NCBI RefSeq assembly: GCF_000816845.1
Contig: NZ_CP006877.1
Location: forward strand, 2,671,501 to 2,735,500
DNA length: 64,000 bases
Source of the DNA: Rhizobium gallicum bv. gallicum R602sp
GTDB taxonomy: Bacteria; Pseudomonadota; Alphaproteobacteria; Rhizobiales; Rhizobiaceae
Reading direction: 5' to 3'
The notes beneath the pieces are model-generated. The model saw only the letters and a list, made by a program, of their open reading frames with translations, did not search any database and was not told the DNA's origin. Every line of letters begins with the position of its first letter. Position 1 is the stretch's first letter. This document shows, piece after piece, positions 7,339 through 16,383 of the stretch. A program made the position numbers and the translations under genes.

Positions 7339-8523
7339 CTACTTTCTTGCCGCCTGAACGAAACGCGACAGCGCCAGCATCAACCCGCCGGCCACGAGCC
7401 CCCAGAACGCTCCGGAAATGCCGGCGAAGGAAACTCCCGATGCCGTCACCAGAAAGGCGATCGCCGCAGCCTCGCGCGATTCCGGCGCCTGAAAGGCGGC
7501 CATCGCCGATCCGGAGAAGGCGCCGACGAGGGCCAGCCCTGCGACTGCCTGAATCAGGATCGGCGGCGCCAAAGCCACAAAGGCTGTCACGACGCCGGCA
7601 AGCAGTCCGAACACCACATAGCCGGCGCCGGAGATCATCGCCGCCCAATAACGTCGCTGCGGATCTGCATGCGCGTCCTGCCCCGCACACATCGCAGCCG
7701 TGATCGCCGCCAGATTGACGGCATGGCCGCCGAAGGGCGCGGAAAGAACCGAAAAGAAGCCGGTGACGGCAAAGAGCGGCCCCGGCTTCGGATCATAAAG
7801 ATTGACCTTCAGTACCGCGATGCCCGGAATGTTCTGCGATGCCATGGTGACGATGAAGAGCGGAAGCGCGACCGAAACGAGGCCCGCAAGATTGAACACC
7901 GGGCGGACGATCTCGATTGTCGGCACAAGCGACCGCCCGATCGAGGCCAGCGCTCCGTCCGGAATGTCGATGCCGAATGTCAGCACCAGCGCGAAGACGC
8001 CGAGGGCGGCGGGCACTGCCCAGAGCCGCCTGAAGGCGCCGACGACGATCCAGGCGAGAATGATGGGCAGCCCGAGTAGCGGATTAAAGGCGATCGCCTT
8101 TACCGGCGCGAAGCAGAGGCCGAGCAGCACGCCGGCAAGCATGGCATTGGCAAGTGGCGCCGGGATCGCGGCGACCGCGCGGCCAAGCGGCTTGAAGAGG
8201 CCGGCGACGACGATCAGCACCGCGCAGATCAAAAAGGCACCGACGGCGGCATCGAACCCACCCTCGATCGCGCCGGTGCTCGCAAGAAGTGCTGCGCCCG
8301 GCGTCGACCAGGCAATGCTGACGGGAAGCCGTGTTACCGCGCTCAGCACGATGCCGCAGATGCCCATCGAGATCGACAGCGCCATAAGCCCCGAGGCCGC
8401 CTGCCCATCCGTTGCGCCCACTGCCTGCAATCCTTGCAGCACGACGGCAAAGGAACTGGCAAAGCCGACAAAGGCTGTGAGGACGCCCATGAACAGGGCC
8501 TGGACGGAAAAGTCTTTGAGCAT
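7339..8523 (-). CDS. BenE-family benzoate/H+ symporter-like permease
   Basis: A 394-residue integral membrane protein with about 11-12 hydrophobic helices and the BenE layout: an N-terminal ALFMGVLTAFVGFASSFAVVLQGL, a central SIAWSTPGAALLAS and a later PFGGHAVNLAAITAAMCAG. BenE proteins import benzoate with protons across the inner membrane. No benzoate catabolic genes are near, so the true substrate is open. The start at 8523 has only a weak ribosome site (GAGACG). It lies upstream of the leucine leader on the same strand but has its own gene end at 7339. Confidence 0.85.
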   Translation of the reverse strand: MLKDFSVQALFMGVLTAFVGFASSFAVVLQGLQAVGATDGQAASGLMALSISMGICGIVLSAVTRLPVSIAWSTPGAALLASTGAIEGGFDAAVGAFLICAVLIVVAGLFKPLGRAVAAIPAPLANAMLAGVLLGLCFAPVKAIAFNPLLGLPIILAWIVVGAFRRLWAVPAALGVFALVLTFGIDIPDGALASIGRSLVPTIEIVRPVFNLAGLVSVALPLFIVTMASQNIPGIAVLKVNLYDPKPGPLFAVTGFFSVLSAPFGGHAVNLAAITAAMCAGQDAHADPQRRYWAAMISGAGYVVFGLLAGVVTAFVALAPPILIQAVAGLALVGAFSGSAMAAFQAPESREAAAIAFLVTASGVSFAGISGAFWGLVAGGLMLALSRFVQAARK

Positions 8524-8774
8524 GGCGCGTCTCGGATGACTGGAAAAGTTGCATGGAGCCCCATTGAATGGAGTCGCGCAAGTCCAGATGCCCGCCTTAT
8601 GGTTTTCTCAGCGAGAAGTTGCTCGTGAGGGAGATGTGGCGGCCGGCCGAGCCGGGCGATCCTTGAGTTCGGTGCAAACACCAGCTGCTTACCAAGAAAA
8701 AGGGGCAACGCTTGCCGCGCCGCCCCCTCATTCGAGCCTTCAGCCCGCCTCCTCCCCACCGGGGCGAAGAGAAA

Positions 8775-9362
8775 TCAGATCTCGCTCTGCGACGTTACGA
8801 TCCGCGAAACCAGGCCGTAAGCCTTGGCTTCCTCTGCCGAAAGCCAGTAGTCGCGGTCAGTGTCGGCGGCGATCTTCTCGATCGACTGGCCAGTGGCGGC
8901 CGCCATGATCTTGTTCAGACGCTCGTTCATCTTGATGATCTCGCGTGCCTGGATCTCGATGTCGGAGGCCATGCCGCGCGTGCCGCCGGACGGCTGGTGC
9001 AGCAGGAAGCGAGTGTTCGGCAGGCAAAGACGCCGTTCCTTCGGTACCGCGACGTAAATCAGTGCGCCGGCCGAGGCGACCCAGCCGGTGCCGATCATCC
9101 AGACCTTTGGCTTGATGAATTTGACCATGTCATGGATGGAATCGCCGGATTCGACGTGACCACCGGGCGAACTGACATAGATACGAATGTCCTCGTCGCT
9201 AGCTGCAGCAAGCGCAACGAGCTGCGAGCAGACCTTCTGGGCGATTTCCTGGTTGATCGGCCCGTAGATGAAGATCGAACGCGACTTGAAAAGATTCGCC
9301 TCCGTTTCCTTGCCGAGCGGCAGCTCCTTCGTCTTGTCGTCGTCTTGTTCTTCGTCGTTCAT
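8775..9362 (-). CDS. clpP: ClpP-type serine protease subunit (paralogue)
   Basis: A 195-residue ClpP homologue. The catalytic triad is complete: Ser97 in GWVASAGAL, His122 in FLLHQPSGG and Asp171 in DRDYWL, the same numbering as E. coli ClpP. The usual ASMAA around Ser is ASAGA here, and the N-terminus ([19 protein letters not shown]) is acidic and unlike the loop that contacts ClpX/ClpA. ClpP forms a barrel protease fed by an AAA+ unfoldase. No clpX or clpA is next to it. The ATG at 9362 was chosen for its ribosome site AGAGAGG; the open frame extends upstream without sense. It is probably one of several ClpP copies in this genome. Confidence 0.87.
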   Translation of the reverse strand: MNDEEQDDDKTKELPLGKETEANLFKSRSIFIYGPINQEIAQKVCSQLVALAAASDEDIRIYVSSPGGHVESGDSIHDMVKFIKPKVWMIGTGWVASAGALIYVAVPKERRLCLPNTRFLLHQPSGGTRGMASDIEIQAREIIKMNERLNKIMAAATGQSIEKIAADTDRDYWLSAEEAKAYGLVSRIVTSQSEI

Positions 9363-9524
9363 TCGAACCTCTCTTACTTCCAAATCGGGTTCCTCGCACA
9401 TAGTGCGACTCAATGGGTAAAACAATGCGGTAAAAAGACAAGGCACGGAACGGGTGAAGATATTCTTATGACAAACCGGCGATATGCTCGCATTCTGCCT
9501 GGGAGCTCGAAAGCGGAGGCGAAA

Positions 9525-10265
9525 ATGACATCGGAAATGCTGCGCGCGGCTGTCCGCAACAATGCGCTCTGGTGCAATTCCGTCTGTCAGGCACAAGGCG
9601 TGCCCGGCGAATTTTCCGCAACCCTGTGGCTTCACCGCCAGGGCACGCCGCCCTTTTATCCGGACGTCATAACGCTGACGGGTGCTGGCAGCGCGCGCGA
9701 GCAGGAGGAAGCGATAGCTGTGCTGATCCGCTCGCGAAAAGGCGGCTGGGGCGTCAAGGACAGCTACGCGGCGCTCACCCTTACTCCTCTCGGTTTCGAA
9801 ATCTTGTTCGAGGCCGAATGGATCGGCATCGAGGCGGTTGAGATTCATGCGCCGAAAGAGCAGTCCCTGACATGGAAGCGGATCACAACGGCGGTTGAAC
9901 TCGAGCTTTGGGAAAGAGCCTGGGGCGCCGGCGAACCGCCGCAGACAACGCCGATCTTCGCTGAACCTTTGCTGCGCAATGCGGATATCGCCTTTCTTGC
10001 CGCCTTCGAGAGCGAAGCGCTCTGCGGCGGCGGCATTCTCAATCGCCAGTCGCATGTGGTCGGCCACTCGAATGTCTTTGCCATCAAAAAGAGAGACCGC
10101 GCCATACGCGCCGGGCTGGTGCAGAAGGCGGCCGAGATTTTCCCCGGCATGCCGATCGTCGGCTACGAACACGGCGATGATTTGAGCGATGCGCTGGAGC
10201 TTGGCTTTACGTCGCTCGGCCCACTGCGCGTCTGGGGCAGTCCTGAGCGCCTTACCGAAATGTAA
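9525..10265 (+). CDS. conserved protein, possibly GNAT-like
   Basis: A 246-residue cytoplasmic protein starting at ATG 9525 with a strong ribosome site (GGAGG, 5 bp upstream). An open frame extends upstream to 8712 but overlaps clpP antisense. Recognisable stretches are [59 protein letters not shown] and a C-terminal [24 protein letters not shown]. The ending resembles the last strands of an acetyltransferase fold ([11 protein letters not shown]), but I see no clear acetyl-CoA motif. Function is not assigned. It is divergent from clpP. Confidence 0.8.
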   Translation: MTSEMLRAAVRNNALWCNSVCQAQGVPGEFSATLWLHRQGTPPFYPDVITLTGAGSAREQEEAIAVLIRSRKGGWGVKDSYAALTLTPLGFEILFEAEWIGIEAVEIHAPKEQSLTWKRITTAVELELWERAWGAGEPPQTTPIFAEPLLRNADIAFLAAFESEALCGGGILNRQSHVVGHSNVFAIKKRDRAIRAGLVQKAAEIFPGMPIVGYEHGDDLSDALELGFTSLGPLRVWGSPERLTEM

Positions 10266-10350
10266 CGCGCCGCGGCTTTGAAAAGCCGAAATCCGTTCCT
10301 ACCTCATCCTCAGGCGGCCATGTCCGCACGAAAGACACAAGGAAACAGCT

Positions 10351-11115
10351 ATGTCACCGGAAGAACGCCAACTGCTGGCCGGCCTCTTCGACAGGATCCG
10401 CACCGCCGCCGCGACACCGCGCGAGCGCGAAGCGGAGGCCTTCATCGAAAAGGGCGTACGCGAGCAGCCCTATACGACCTATTATCTGGCGCAGGCCGTC
10501 ATCGTTCAGGAAAAGGGTCTTGAAGCGGCCGCCAACCACATCAAGGAACTGGAAGAGCGCATCCGCCAGCTCGAGGCCGGCGAAAGCCAACATCACCAGG
10601 CCGAACAGGGCGGCGGTTTTTTGAGCTCGATCTTCGGCACCGGCCAGGCGCAGCAGCCGGCACCGACCTCGGATCCCTGGGGCAATGCGCCGCGCCAGAC
10701 CATCCATCAGGATCGCGGTTACGACGAACCCGTCCGCCCGATGCAACAGCAGCCGAGCGGCCCGTGGAACCCGCAACCCGGCGCGCCGTCGGCTGGCGGC
10801 AGCTTCCTTCGCGGCGCGCTCGGCACGGCTGCCGGCGTGGCAGGCGGCATGCTGCTTGCCAATTCGTTGAGCGGCATCTTCGGCAATCATATGTCGTCGC
10901 TCGGCTGGGGCTCGCCTTTTTCCGGCAGCAATCCAGGCAATGCCGGCGCCCCCGCCGAGGAGACCGTCAACAACAACTACTATGGCGATCAGAACCCTCA
11001 GGTTGCCGATGACAACAACAACAATGACATCCGGCAGGCCGACTACAGCAGCGACGACAACAATGATGACGACGTCGCTGGCGATCAGTCCGGCGACGAC
11101 AGTTTCGATGTCTGA
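10351..11115 (+). CDS. DUF2076 domain protein
   Basis: A 254-residue protein. Residues 1-80 match the DUF2076 N-terminus (MSPEERQLLAGLFDRI, EAFIEKGVREQPYTTYYLAQAVIVQE) with a helical segment NHIKELEERIRQLEA. The middle is Gln/Pro/Gly-rich and contains a Gly/Ala hydrophobic stretch at about 150-170 (FLRGALGTAAGVAGGMLLANSLSGIFG). The tail (about 200-254) is extremely Asn/Asp-rich (NNNNDI, SSDDNNDDD) and should be disordered. DUF2076 proteins have no established activity; they are described as periplasmic or envelope-associated. No signal peptide is seen here. It is convergent with queF. Confidence 0.88.
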   Translation: MSPEERQLLAGLFDRIRTAAATPREREAEAFIEKGVREQPYTTYYLAQAVIVQEKGLEAAANHIKELEERIRQLEAGESQHHQAEQGGGFLSSIFGTGQAQQPAPTSDPWGNAPRQTIHQDRGYDEPVRPMQQQPSGPWNPQPGAPSAGGSFLRGALGTAAGVAGGMLLANSLSGIFGNHMSSLGWGSPFSGSNPGNAGAPAEETVNNNYYGDQNPQVADDNNNNDIRQADYSSDDNNDDDVAGDQSGDDSFDV

Positions 11116-11130
11116 TGATCGGCCTGAGCC

Positions 11131-11595
11131 TCAGCCGCGGCCGCGATAGGTCCCGACACCCTGGTCGGGCAGCCACACGCCTTCCGGCGGCTTGCCTGTC
11201 TGCCAGAAGACGTCGATCGGAATACCGCCGCGCGGATACCAATAGGCGCCGATCCGTAGCCACTTCGGATCGAGCAGTTCGACGATCCGCTTGGCGATAT
11301 AGATCGAGCAATCCTCATGGAAGGCGCCGTGATTGCGGAAAGAATGCAGGAAGAGCTTCAGCGACTTCGACTCCACCAGCCATTCGTTCGGAATGTAATC
11401 GATAACGATATGGGCGAAATCCGGCTGGCCGGTCATCGGGCAGAGCGAGGTGAATTCCGGCGCGGTGAAGCGCACCACGTAGTCGGTGCCCGCATGGTTC
11501 GACGGCACCTTCTCCAGCACCGCCTCTTCCGGCGACTTTGCTGTTTCGGTCTCTTTTCCCAGCATCGACAGGCTGGAAACATCGGTTTTCGGCAT
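11131..11595 (-). CDS. queF: NADPH-dependent 7-cyano-7-deazaguanine reductase
   Basis: A 154-residue type I QueF, which reduces preQ0 to preQ1 with NADPH in queuosine tRNA modification. The catalytic Cys is in [16 protein letters not shown] (about residue 52), the QueF motif [16 protein letters not shown] follows at about 75, and FHEDC holds the substrate-binding residues. The start codon overlaps the stop of the upstream CDF gene by one base (TAATG), so the two are translationally coupled. No other queuosine genes are in the window. Confidence 0.95.
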   Translation of the reverse strand: MPKTDVSSLSMLGKETETAKSPEEAVLEKVPSNHAGTDYVVRFTAPEFTSLCPMTGQPDFAHIVIDYIPNEWLVESKSLKLFLHSFRNHGAFHEDCSIYIAKRIVELLDPKWLRIGAYWYPRGGIPIDVFWQTGKPPEGVWLPDQGVGTYRGRG

Positions 11596-12566
11596 TAGAC
11601 GTCCTTTACGACTTTGACGCGGATTCCATGGGCCCTTTCGCCCTCCGGCTCGACGTGAATGGCGATGCTGGCGCCCGGATGCACCGCGCGGATGGCATCT
11701 TCAAGGCAGTCGCAGATATCGTGCGCCTGCCTTACCGGCATTGCGGCCGGAACCACAAGATGAAAATCGACGAAGGTGACAGACCCCGCCCGGCGGGTCT
11801 TCAGGTCGTGAACGCCGATCGAGCCCGCCGCATGCGTGGCGATCGCCTGCTTGATCGCCTCCTCTTCCTCCGGTTCCACCGCCTGGTCCATCAGCCCACC
11901 GATCGAATGCGAGATCACCTTCCAGCCCTGATAGAGGATGTTGACGGCAACCAGGATTGCAAGCACCGGGTCGAAGATCGGATAGCCGGTCGCGATCGCC
12001 AGAAGCAGGCCGATCAGCACGCCGACGGAGGTCACGACGTCCGACATGATATGCTGGCCGTCGGCGGCGAGCGCCGCCGAGCGGTGTTTCCGGCCAGTCC
12101 GGATCAGCAGCTGCGCCCAGACGGCGTTGATCACGCCCGCGGCGAAATTGATCGCGAGGCCGAGCGCAGGTGCGTCAAGCATGCGCGGCGCCGCCAGATG
12201 GCCGATCGCCTCCTTGACGATCAAAAGCGCGGCGACCACGATGAGCGCGCCTTCGGTCACCGCCGAGAGATACTCGGCCTTGTGGTGCCCGAACGGATGA
12301 TCGTGATCAGCCGGCTTCTGCGCGTAGCGAATGACGAAATAGGCAATGAAGGCGGCAACGACATTGACGGTCGACTCAAGACCGTCCGAAAGCAGCGCGA
12401 CGGAGCCGGTGACCCACCACGCTGCCATCTTCAGTCCCATGACACCAAGCGACAGCGGAATGCCCCAAAGCGCCAGCCGCCGAACCGCGAGATTGCCTTG
12501 TCCGTCCATATCGATCACCCTGCCAGCCTCGGTGCGGATGCGAATGAATTGCAGCATCTGGCCCAT
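11595..12566 (-). CDS. cation diffusion facilitator metal efflux protein
   Basis: A 323-residue CDF transporter. Six membrane helices span about residues 30-215, with the metal-site motifs LLSDGLEST (helix 2), [12 protein letters not shown] (loop) and [15 protein letters not shown] (helix 5), then a cytoplasmic C-terminal domain of about 85 residues. CDF proteins export Zn2+, Co2+, Fe2+ or Mn2+ in exchange for protons; the metal cannot be told here. The first ATG (12566) lies 5 bp after a terminator-like hairpin; an alternative start is at [11 protein letters not shown] about 20 codons in. It is coupled to queF by a TAATG overlap. Confidence 0.9.
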   Translation of the reverse strand: MGQMLQFIRIRTEAGRVIDMDGQGNLAVRRLALWGIPLSLGVMGLKMAAWWVTGSVALLSDGLESTVNVVAAFIAYFVIRYAQKPADHDHPFGHHKAEYLSAVTEGALIVVAALLIVKEAIGHLAAPRMLDAPALGLAINFAAGVINAVWAQLLIRTGRKHRSAALAADGQHIMSDVVTSVGVLIGLLLAIATGYPIFDPVLAILVAVNILYQGWKVISHSIGGLMDQAVEPEEEEAIKQAIATHAAGSIGVHDLKTRRAGSVTFVDFHLVVPAAMPVRQAHDICDCLEDAIRAVHPGASIAIHVEPEGERAHGIRVKVVKDV

Positions 12567-12570
12567 TCAA

Positions 12571-12605
12571 ACGCAAAACCGCCCGCGCGAAAATCGCGCA
12601 GGCGG
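12571..12605 (-). promoter_or_regulatory. terminator-like hairpin in the 5' region of the CDF-queF operon
   Basis: Plus-strand arms at 12579-12590 and 12594-12605 form a 12-bp stem with one mismatch and a 3-base loop. On the minus strand it is followed by TTTTGCGTTT and then the CDF start codon. A TTGACA box sits upstream on the minus strand at about 12640, so the hairpin lies inside the untranslated leader. It may act as an attenuator, or terminate stray transcription from upstream. Confidence 0.5.
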
Positions 12606-12667
12606 CCAATGCGGGGGATATGGGGGATTATCGGTATTTTGTCAAACTGGGAGGCCCGCGGTGTTGA

Positions 12668-12696
12668 TTGACGAATATTGCATAACGCGTTATATA
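12668..12696 (+). promoter_or_regulatory. MarR promoter with a palindromic operator
   Basis: The -35 TTGACG (12668-12673), a 17-base spacer and the -10 TATATA (12691-12696) make a good promoter. The perfect 12-bp palindrome ATAACGCGTTAT (12682-12693) overlaps the spacer and -10, where a bound MarR dimer would block RNA polymerase. This suggests autorepression. Confidence 0.6.
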
Positions 12697-12723
12697 ACTG
12701 GTGATTGATTGGGGAGATTTCCT

Positions 12724-13212
12724 GTGGTTGACGATGTCGTGCGAACCCTCGGTTTCCTGTGCATGGGCAGCCGTTTCCGCCGCATCGGGGAGCGTCTGCA
12801 GGCCGATACCCAGCAGATCATCGAAGAATACGGCATCGCCATACAGGCTGCCCAGTATCCCTTTCTCGCAGCACTCGATCGCGCCGGCCCCTTGACGATC
12901 GGCGAGCTTGCGCAGGCGGTCGGCATCACGCAGCCGGGCGCCACGCGGACAGTAAGCCAGTTGCTGGAATTGGGCTTGGTCGACATGCAGGCAGCACCTG
13001 ACGACCAGCGGCGGCGGTTGATCTCGCTCTCCCGGAAGGGACAGGAACTCGTCGACTACTCGAAACAATCGGTGTGGCCGCGGATTTCGGCGGCAGTCGC
13101 CGATCTTTGTGGCGATCTGAACGGGCCGATCCTCGCGCAGCTCGCCGCCATCGAGGACCGTCTTGCCGAAGCTGCCCTCGTCCGCCGCGCCGCGAAGGAG
13201 GAAACGACATGA
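12724..13212 (+). CDS. MarR-family transcriptional regulator
   Basis: A 162-residue winged-helix regulator. The DNA-binding part is at about residues 50-110 (LDRAGPLTIGELAQAVGITQPGATRTVSQLLELGLVDMQAAPDDQRRRLISLSRKG). I chose the GTG at 12724, which has GGGGAG about 8 bp upstream; a TTG at 12709 is an alternative that adds five residues. It overlaps the next gene (GNAT) by ATGA, so the two are one operon. A palindrome in its own promoter points to autorepression. Confidence 0.88.
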   Translation: MVDDVVRTLGFLCMGSRFRRIGERLQADTQQIIEEYGIAIQAAQYPFLAALDRAGPLTIGELAQAVGITQPGATRTVSQLLELGLVDMQAAPDDQRRRLISLSRKGQELVDYSKQSVWPRISAAVADLCGDLNGPILAQLAAIEDRLAEAALVRRAAKEETT

Positions 13213-13889
13213 GACATATTCTCGACCGTCCGATCTGGAGCGCGCTCGACACCGCGCATGCGAGCCTCGCCGAAGGCAACGAGAGAGCCCGGCGATACCC
13301 GCCGTCCATCGTTCCTTTCGCAGCCTCGGCTGATGAGACGCCGGAAAGTCTCGAGGCATTGGAAAACCTCGCGGAAGCCGACGAAACGATGCTGCTTGTC
13401 GAAGCCGGCCCGATCGCCATTCCACGCGGGTTGGCTGCTGTTTCCGAGGCTTTAGCCGTCCAGATGATCGCCGAACGGCCGCATGAGAGGATCACGGATT
13501 CACGCATACAGCCGCTGAGCGAGGCCGACGCCGAGGAGATGCTGGCACTTGCGACCTTGACCAGGCCCGGTCCATTCACGCGGCGGGCGCAGAGCCTCGG
13601 CACCTTCTGGGGGATCAAGGCTGAAGGCAGGCTCATCGCCATGGCCGGCCAGCGGCTGCGGCAGACCGGCTTTGCGGAACTCAGCGGGCTTTGCACGCAT
13701 CCGCAATTCCAGCGGCGCGGGCTTGGAACGTTGCTCTTTCGTTTTGTCGCCGGCGAGATCGCCGCCCGGGGCGAAACGGCGTATCTGCATGCCTATGCGA
13801 ACAATACGCCGGCAATCGGCCTCTATGGGTCGCTCGGCTTCAGGCTGCGGTCCGACATGAACCTGCGCGTCGTCAAACGCCGAGCATAA
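13209..13889 (+). CDS. GNAT-family N-acetyltransferase
   Basis: A 226-residue protein with a C-terminal GNAT domain. The acetyl-CoA site is clear at about residues 165-185 (LCTHPQFQRRGLGTLLFRFVAGEIAARG), followed by YLHAYANNTPAIGLYGSLGF, the typical beta5-alpha4-beta6 end of the fold. The N-terminal 90 residues are less conserved. It transfers an acetyl group from acetyl-CoA to an unknown amine. The start codon overlaps the MarR stop (ATGA) and has a strong AAGGAGG site. Co-expression with MarR suggests a stress or antibiotic-like compound as substrate, which is inference. Confidence 0.9.
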   Translation: MRHILDRPIWSALDTAHASLAEGNERARRYPPSIVPFAASADETPESLEALENLAEADETMLLVEAGPIAIPRGLAAVSEALAVQMIAERPHERITDSRIQPLSEADAEEMLALATLTRPGPFTRRAQSLGTFWGIKAEGRLIAMAGQRLRQTGFAELSGLCTHPQFQRRGLGTLLFRFVAGEIAARGETAYLHAYANNTPAIGLYGSLGFRLRSDMNLRVVKRRA

Positions 13890-13932
13890 ACGGCCGATCC
13901 AACAGCGAAGCGGCCGAAGTGCGGGCGTTCGC

Positions 13933-16122
13933 TCAAGCCGCCTTCGTCTTCGCCCTGCGCGCCAGATGCGCCACCACGTTCTCGATCATCCGCATGCCGG
14001 CGTCGCCGCCGAGCGTCATGATTGATTCCGGGTGGAACTGGACGGCGGCGATCGGCTCCTTCGCATGCTCGATGCCCATGATCGTGCCATCCTCGCTTTC
14101 CGCCGTGATGATGAAATCGCGCGGCAGGGTCGAGGGATCGGCGAAGATCGAGTGATAGCGGCCGACCGTCACCTCTCTCGCGAGGCCCGAGAAGACGATA
14201 CCCGGCTCCAGCACCCGGATGCGCGACGGCTTGCCGTGCATCGGCAGCGCCAGATGGCGCAACTCGCCGCCATAGGCTTCGGCGAGCGCCTGCAGGCCGA
14301 GGCAGACGCCGAAGATCGGCAGGTTGCGGGCGCGCGCCCTCTTGATCGTCGCCTTGCAATCGAAATCCTTCGGATTGCCAGGTCCCGGCGACAAGACGAC
14401 GAGGTCCGGGTTCAGCCGGTCGAAAATCTCCTCAGGCACCGGCGTGCGCACGGTCGAAACCGTCGCTCCGGTCTGACGGAAGTAATTGGCCAGGGTGTGG
14501 ACGAAGCTGTCTTCATGGTCGATCAAGAGGATGTTGACGCCCTTGCCGACGGCGGCAACGTCGCGCTGGATCTTGCCGGCGTTGCCGGTCTTGGCATCGC
14601 GGATGGCAGAAAGCATAGCGGAGGCCTTCAGTTCGGTTTCGGCTTCTTCTTCATGCGGGTCGGAATCGTTGAGAAGGGTCGCCCCTGCCCTGACTTCAGC
14701 GATGCCGTCCTTGATGCGCACGGTGCGCAACGTCAGCCCGGTGTTCATGTCACCGTTGAAGCCGACCATGCCGATCGCCCCACCATACCACGCGCGCGGG
14801 CTCTTCTCACGGCTTTCGATGAAGCGCATTGCCCAGAGCTTCGGCGCACCGGTGACGGTGACGGCCCAGGCATGCGACAGGAAGCCGTCGAAGGCATCCA
14901 TGTCATCACGCAAACGCCCCTCGATATGGTCGACGGTGTGGATGAGGCGCGAATACATCTCGATCTGCCGGCGGCCGATGACCTTGACCGAACCCGGCTC
15001 GCAGACGCGGCTCTTGTCGTTGCGGTCGACGTCCGAGCACATCGTCAGCTCGGATTCGTCCTTCTTGGAGTTGAGCAGCTTCAGTATCTGTTCGCTGTCG
15101 GCGATCGGGTCATCGCCGCGCTTGATCGTGCCGGAGATCGGGCAGGTCTCGATGCGGCGGCCCGAAACGCGCACGAACATTTCCGGCGAGGCGCCGACCA
15201 GATATTCCTGGTTTCCGAGGTTGATGAAGAAAGAATAGGGCGACGGGTTGATCGCCTTCAATCGCTTGGAAATATCCGAAGGCTTGCTGTCGCAGCGCTC
15301 CATGAATTTCTGTCCCGGAACGACCTCGAAGAGATCGCCCTTGCGGAAGCTTTCCTTCGCCTTGACGACGAGTTCGGCATATTCGCCCGGCCGATGGTCG
15401 CTCTTCGGCGGAATGGCGTCCGTCTGCTTGAAGGGCTCGGGCGCGATTTCGCCCTTCTTGCCCTCGGTCGTCTGGCCGTCTTTGGCGAAATCATAGCGGT
15501 CGATCCAGGCCTTGGCGGAATAGTTGTCGACGACAAGGATTTCGTCCGGCAGGTAGAGCACCATGTCGCGCTGATCGGTAGGGCGCGTGAGCTTCAGGTT
15601 GATCGCATCGAACTGGAAGGCGAGATCGTAGCCGAAGGCGCCATATAGGCCGAGGCTGGCGTCCGCCTGCGAATAGAAGAGGTCGGTGACCGCGCGCAGA
15701 ACGGTGAAGACTGTCGGCATCTTCGAGCGTTCTTCTTCGGTGAAAACGCGATCGGGCATCTTCACCTTGAGATCGAGGCGGCGCGCGGTGGCAGCACCAA
15801 GCTCCAGCTCGGCAACGGTCTTCAGCCGCTCCGTCACGAAGCCGAGCAGCACTTCGCCGCGCTCGTTATAAGCTTCGATCCAGAGGTCGCGCCCGAAAGA
15901 GGAGATGCCGAGCGGCGGATCGACGACGGCCGTGTCCCAGCGCGTGTAACGACCCGGATATTCGTAGTTGGAGGAAAAGACCGCGCCGCGACGCTCATCG
16001 AGCTTGTCGACATAGGAGACCACGGCATCGGCATAGGGGATCGCCCTGCGCTGCCGGGTAACGGTGACCCCGCCCCTCGTCTCGTAGATTTCCGCACCAT
16101 CGTCCCTAAGGATCGTTACCAT
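13933..16122 (-). CDS. trpE(G): anthranilate synthase, fused TrpE-TrpG
   Basis: A 729-residue fusion, the form and length known from rhizobia. Residues 1 to about 510 are the chorismate-binding TrpE part ([53 protein letters not shown]). The rest is a class I glutamine amidotransferase: [15 protein letters not shown] with the nucleophile Cys, and [10 protein letters not shown] with the His-Glu pair. It makes anthranilate from chorismate and glutamine, the first step of tryptophan synthesis. The gene lies downstream of a Trp leader peptide and a rho-independent attenuator, so it is regulated by tRNA-Trp charging. Confidence 0.97.
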   Translation of the reverse strand: MVTILRDDGAEIYETRGGVTVTRQRRAIPYADAVVSYVDKLDERRGAVFSSNYEYPGRYTRWDTAVVDPPLGISSFGRDLWIEAYNERGEVLLGFVTERLKTVAELELGAATARRLDLKVKMPDRVFTEEERSKMPTVFTVLRAVTDLFYSQADASLGLYGAFGYDLAFQFDAINLKLTRPTDQRDMVLYLPDEILVVDNYSAKAWIDRYDFAKDGQTTEGKKGEIAPEPFKQTDAIPPKSDHRPGEYAELVVKAKESFRKGDLFEVVPGQKFMERCDSKPSDISKRLKAINPSPYSFFINLGNQEYLVGASPEMFVRVSGRRIETCPISGTIKRGDDPIADSEQILKLLNSKKDESELTMCSDVDRNDKSRVCEPGSVKVIGRRQIEMYSRLIHTVDHIEGRLRDDMDAFDGFLSHAWAVTVTGAPKLWAMRFIESREKSPRAWYGGAIGMVGFNGDMNTGLTLRTVRIKDGIAEVRAGATLLNDSDPHEEEAETELKASAMLSAIRDAKTGNAGKIQRDVAAVGKGVNILLIDHEDSFVHTLANYFRQTGATVSTVRTPVPEEIFDRLNPDLVVLSPGPGNPKDFDCKATIKRARARNLPIFGVCLGLQALAEAYGGELRHLALPMHGKPSRIRVLEPGIVFSGLAREVTVGRYHSIFADPSTLPRDFIITAESEDGTIMGIEHAKEPIAAVQFHPESIMTLGGDAGMRMIENVVAHLARRAKTKAA

Positions 16123-16168
16123 TGTTCCACTCCGTTATCGGGGCCCGGACGACACGCGGCCTTAAAGA

Positions 16169-16200
16169 CAAAAAAAGCCGCCTCGAAGTCTCGGGCGGCT
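16169..16200 (-). terminator. trp attenuator terminator
   Basis: On the minus strand AGCCGCC (plus 16194-16200) pairs with GGCGGCT (16176-16182) and is followed directly by a run of T (16170-16175, TTTTTTGTC). It lies between trpL and trpE(G). Upstream GGCGGCC (about 16230-16236) just after the trpL stop could pair with part of the stem to make the anti-terminator. Confidence 0.85.
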
Positions 16201-16237
16201 CACTCGTCGTCTTTGAACACGATTGGTCGAGGCCGCC

Positions 16238-16282
16238 TCAGCGAGCCCACCACCAAACAGCAATGTTCAACGACGTCTTCAT
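16238..16282 (-). CDS. trpL: trp leader peptide (TrpL)
   Basis: A 14-residue frame, MKTSLNIAVWWWAR, ending in TGA at 16238. Three consecutive Trp codons near the end are the stalling site. It matches the rhizobial trpL arrangement known from Sinorhizobium meliloti (14 residues ending WWWAR). There, the attenuated transcript rnTrpL also works in trans as an sRNA and the peptide has its own role; whether this holds here is inference. The -10 box ends 7 bp before the ATG and no ribosome site is present, consistent with a leaderless mRNA. It is too short for normal gene callers. Confidence 0.9.
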   Translation of the reverse strand: MKTSLNIAVWWWAR

Positions 16283-16289
16283 GGGAGGA

Positions 16290-16318
16290 TTGTTAGCGTG
16301 AGATGGGGGCAAGCGCAA
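16290..16318 (-). promoter_or_regulatory. promoter of trpL-trpE(G)
   Basis: On the minus strand: -35 TTGCGC (plus 16313-16318), a 17-base spacer and -10 TAACAA (16290-16295). The leader ATG starts 7 bases after the -10, so transcription should begin at the A of ATG. Confidence 0.65.
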
Positions 16319-16383
16319 GAGTGGTTTTAAGCGGGGTTGCTTTCGCCGGCTGGCACCAGTTGAAGCGAACCCGCTAAGTCGGA

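Noticed and set aside
5082..7703. 873-residue open frame on the plus strand
   Set aside because: It is antisense to leuA, the leucine leader and benE; the composition is that of a complement shadow (His/Asp/Arg-rich, no domain).
14032..15648. 538-residue open frame on the plus strand
   Set aside because: Fully antisense to trpE(G), whose protein is unmistakable; no family resemblance.
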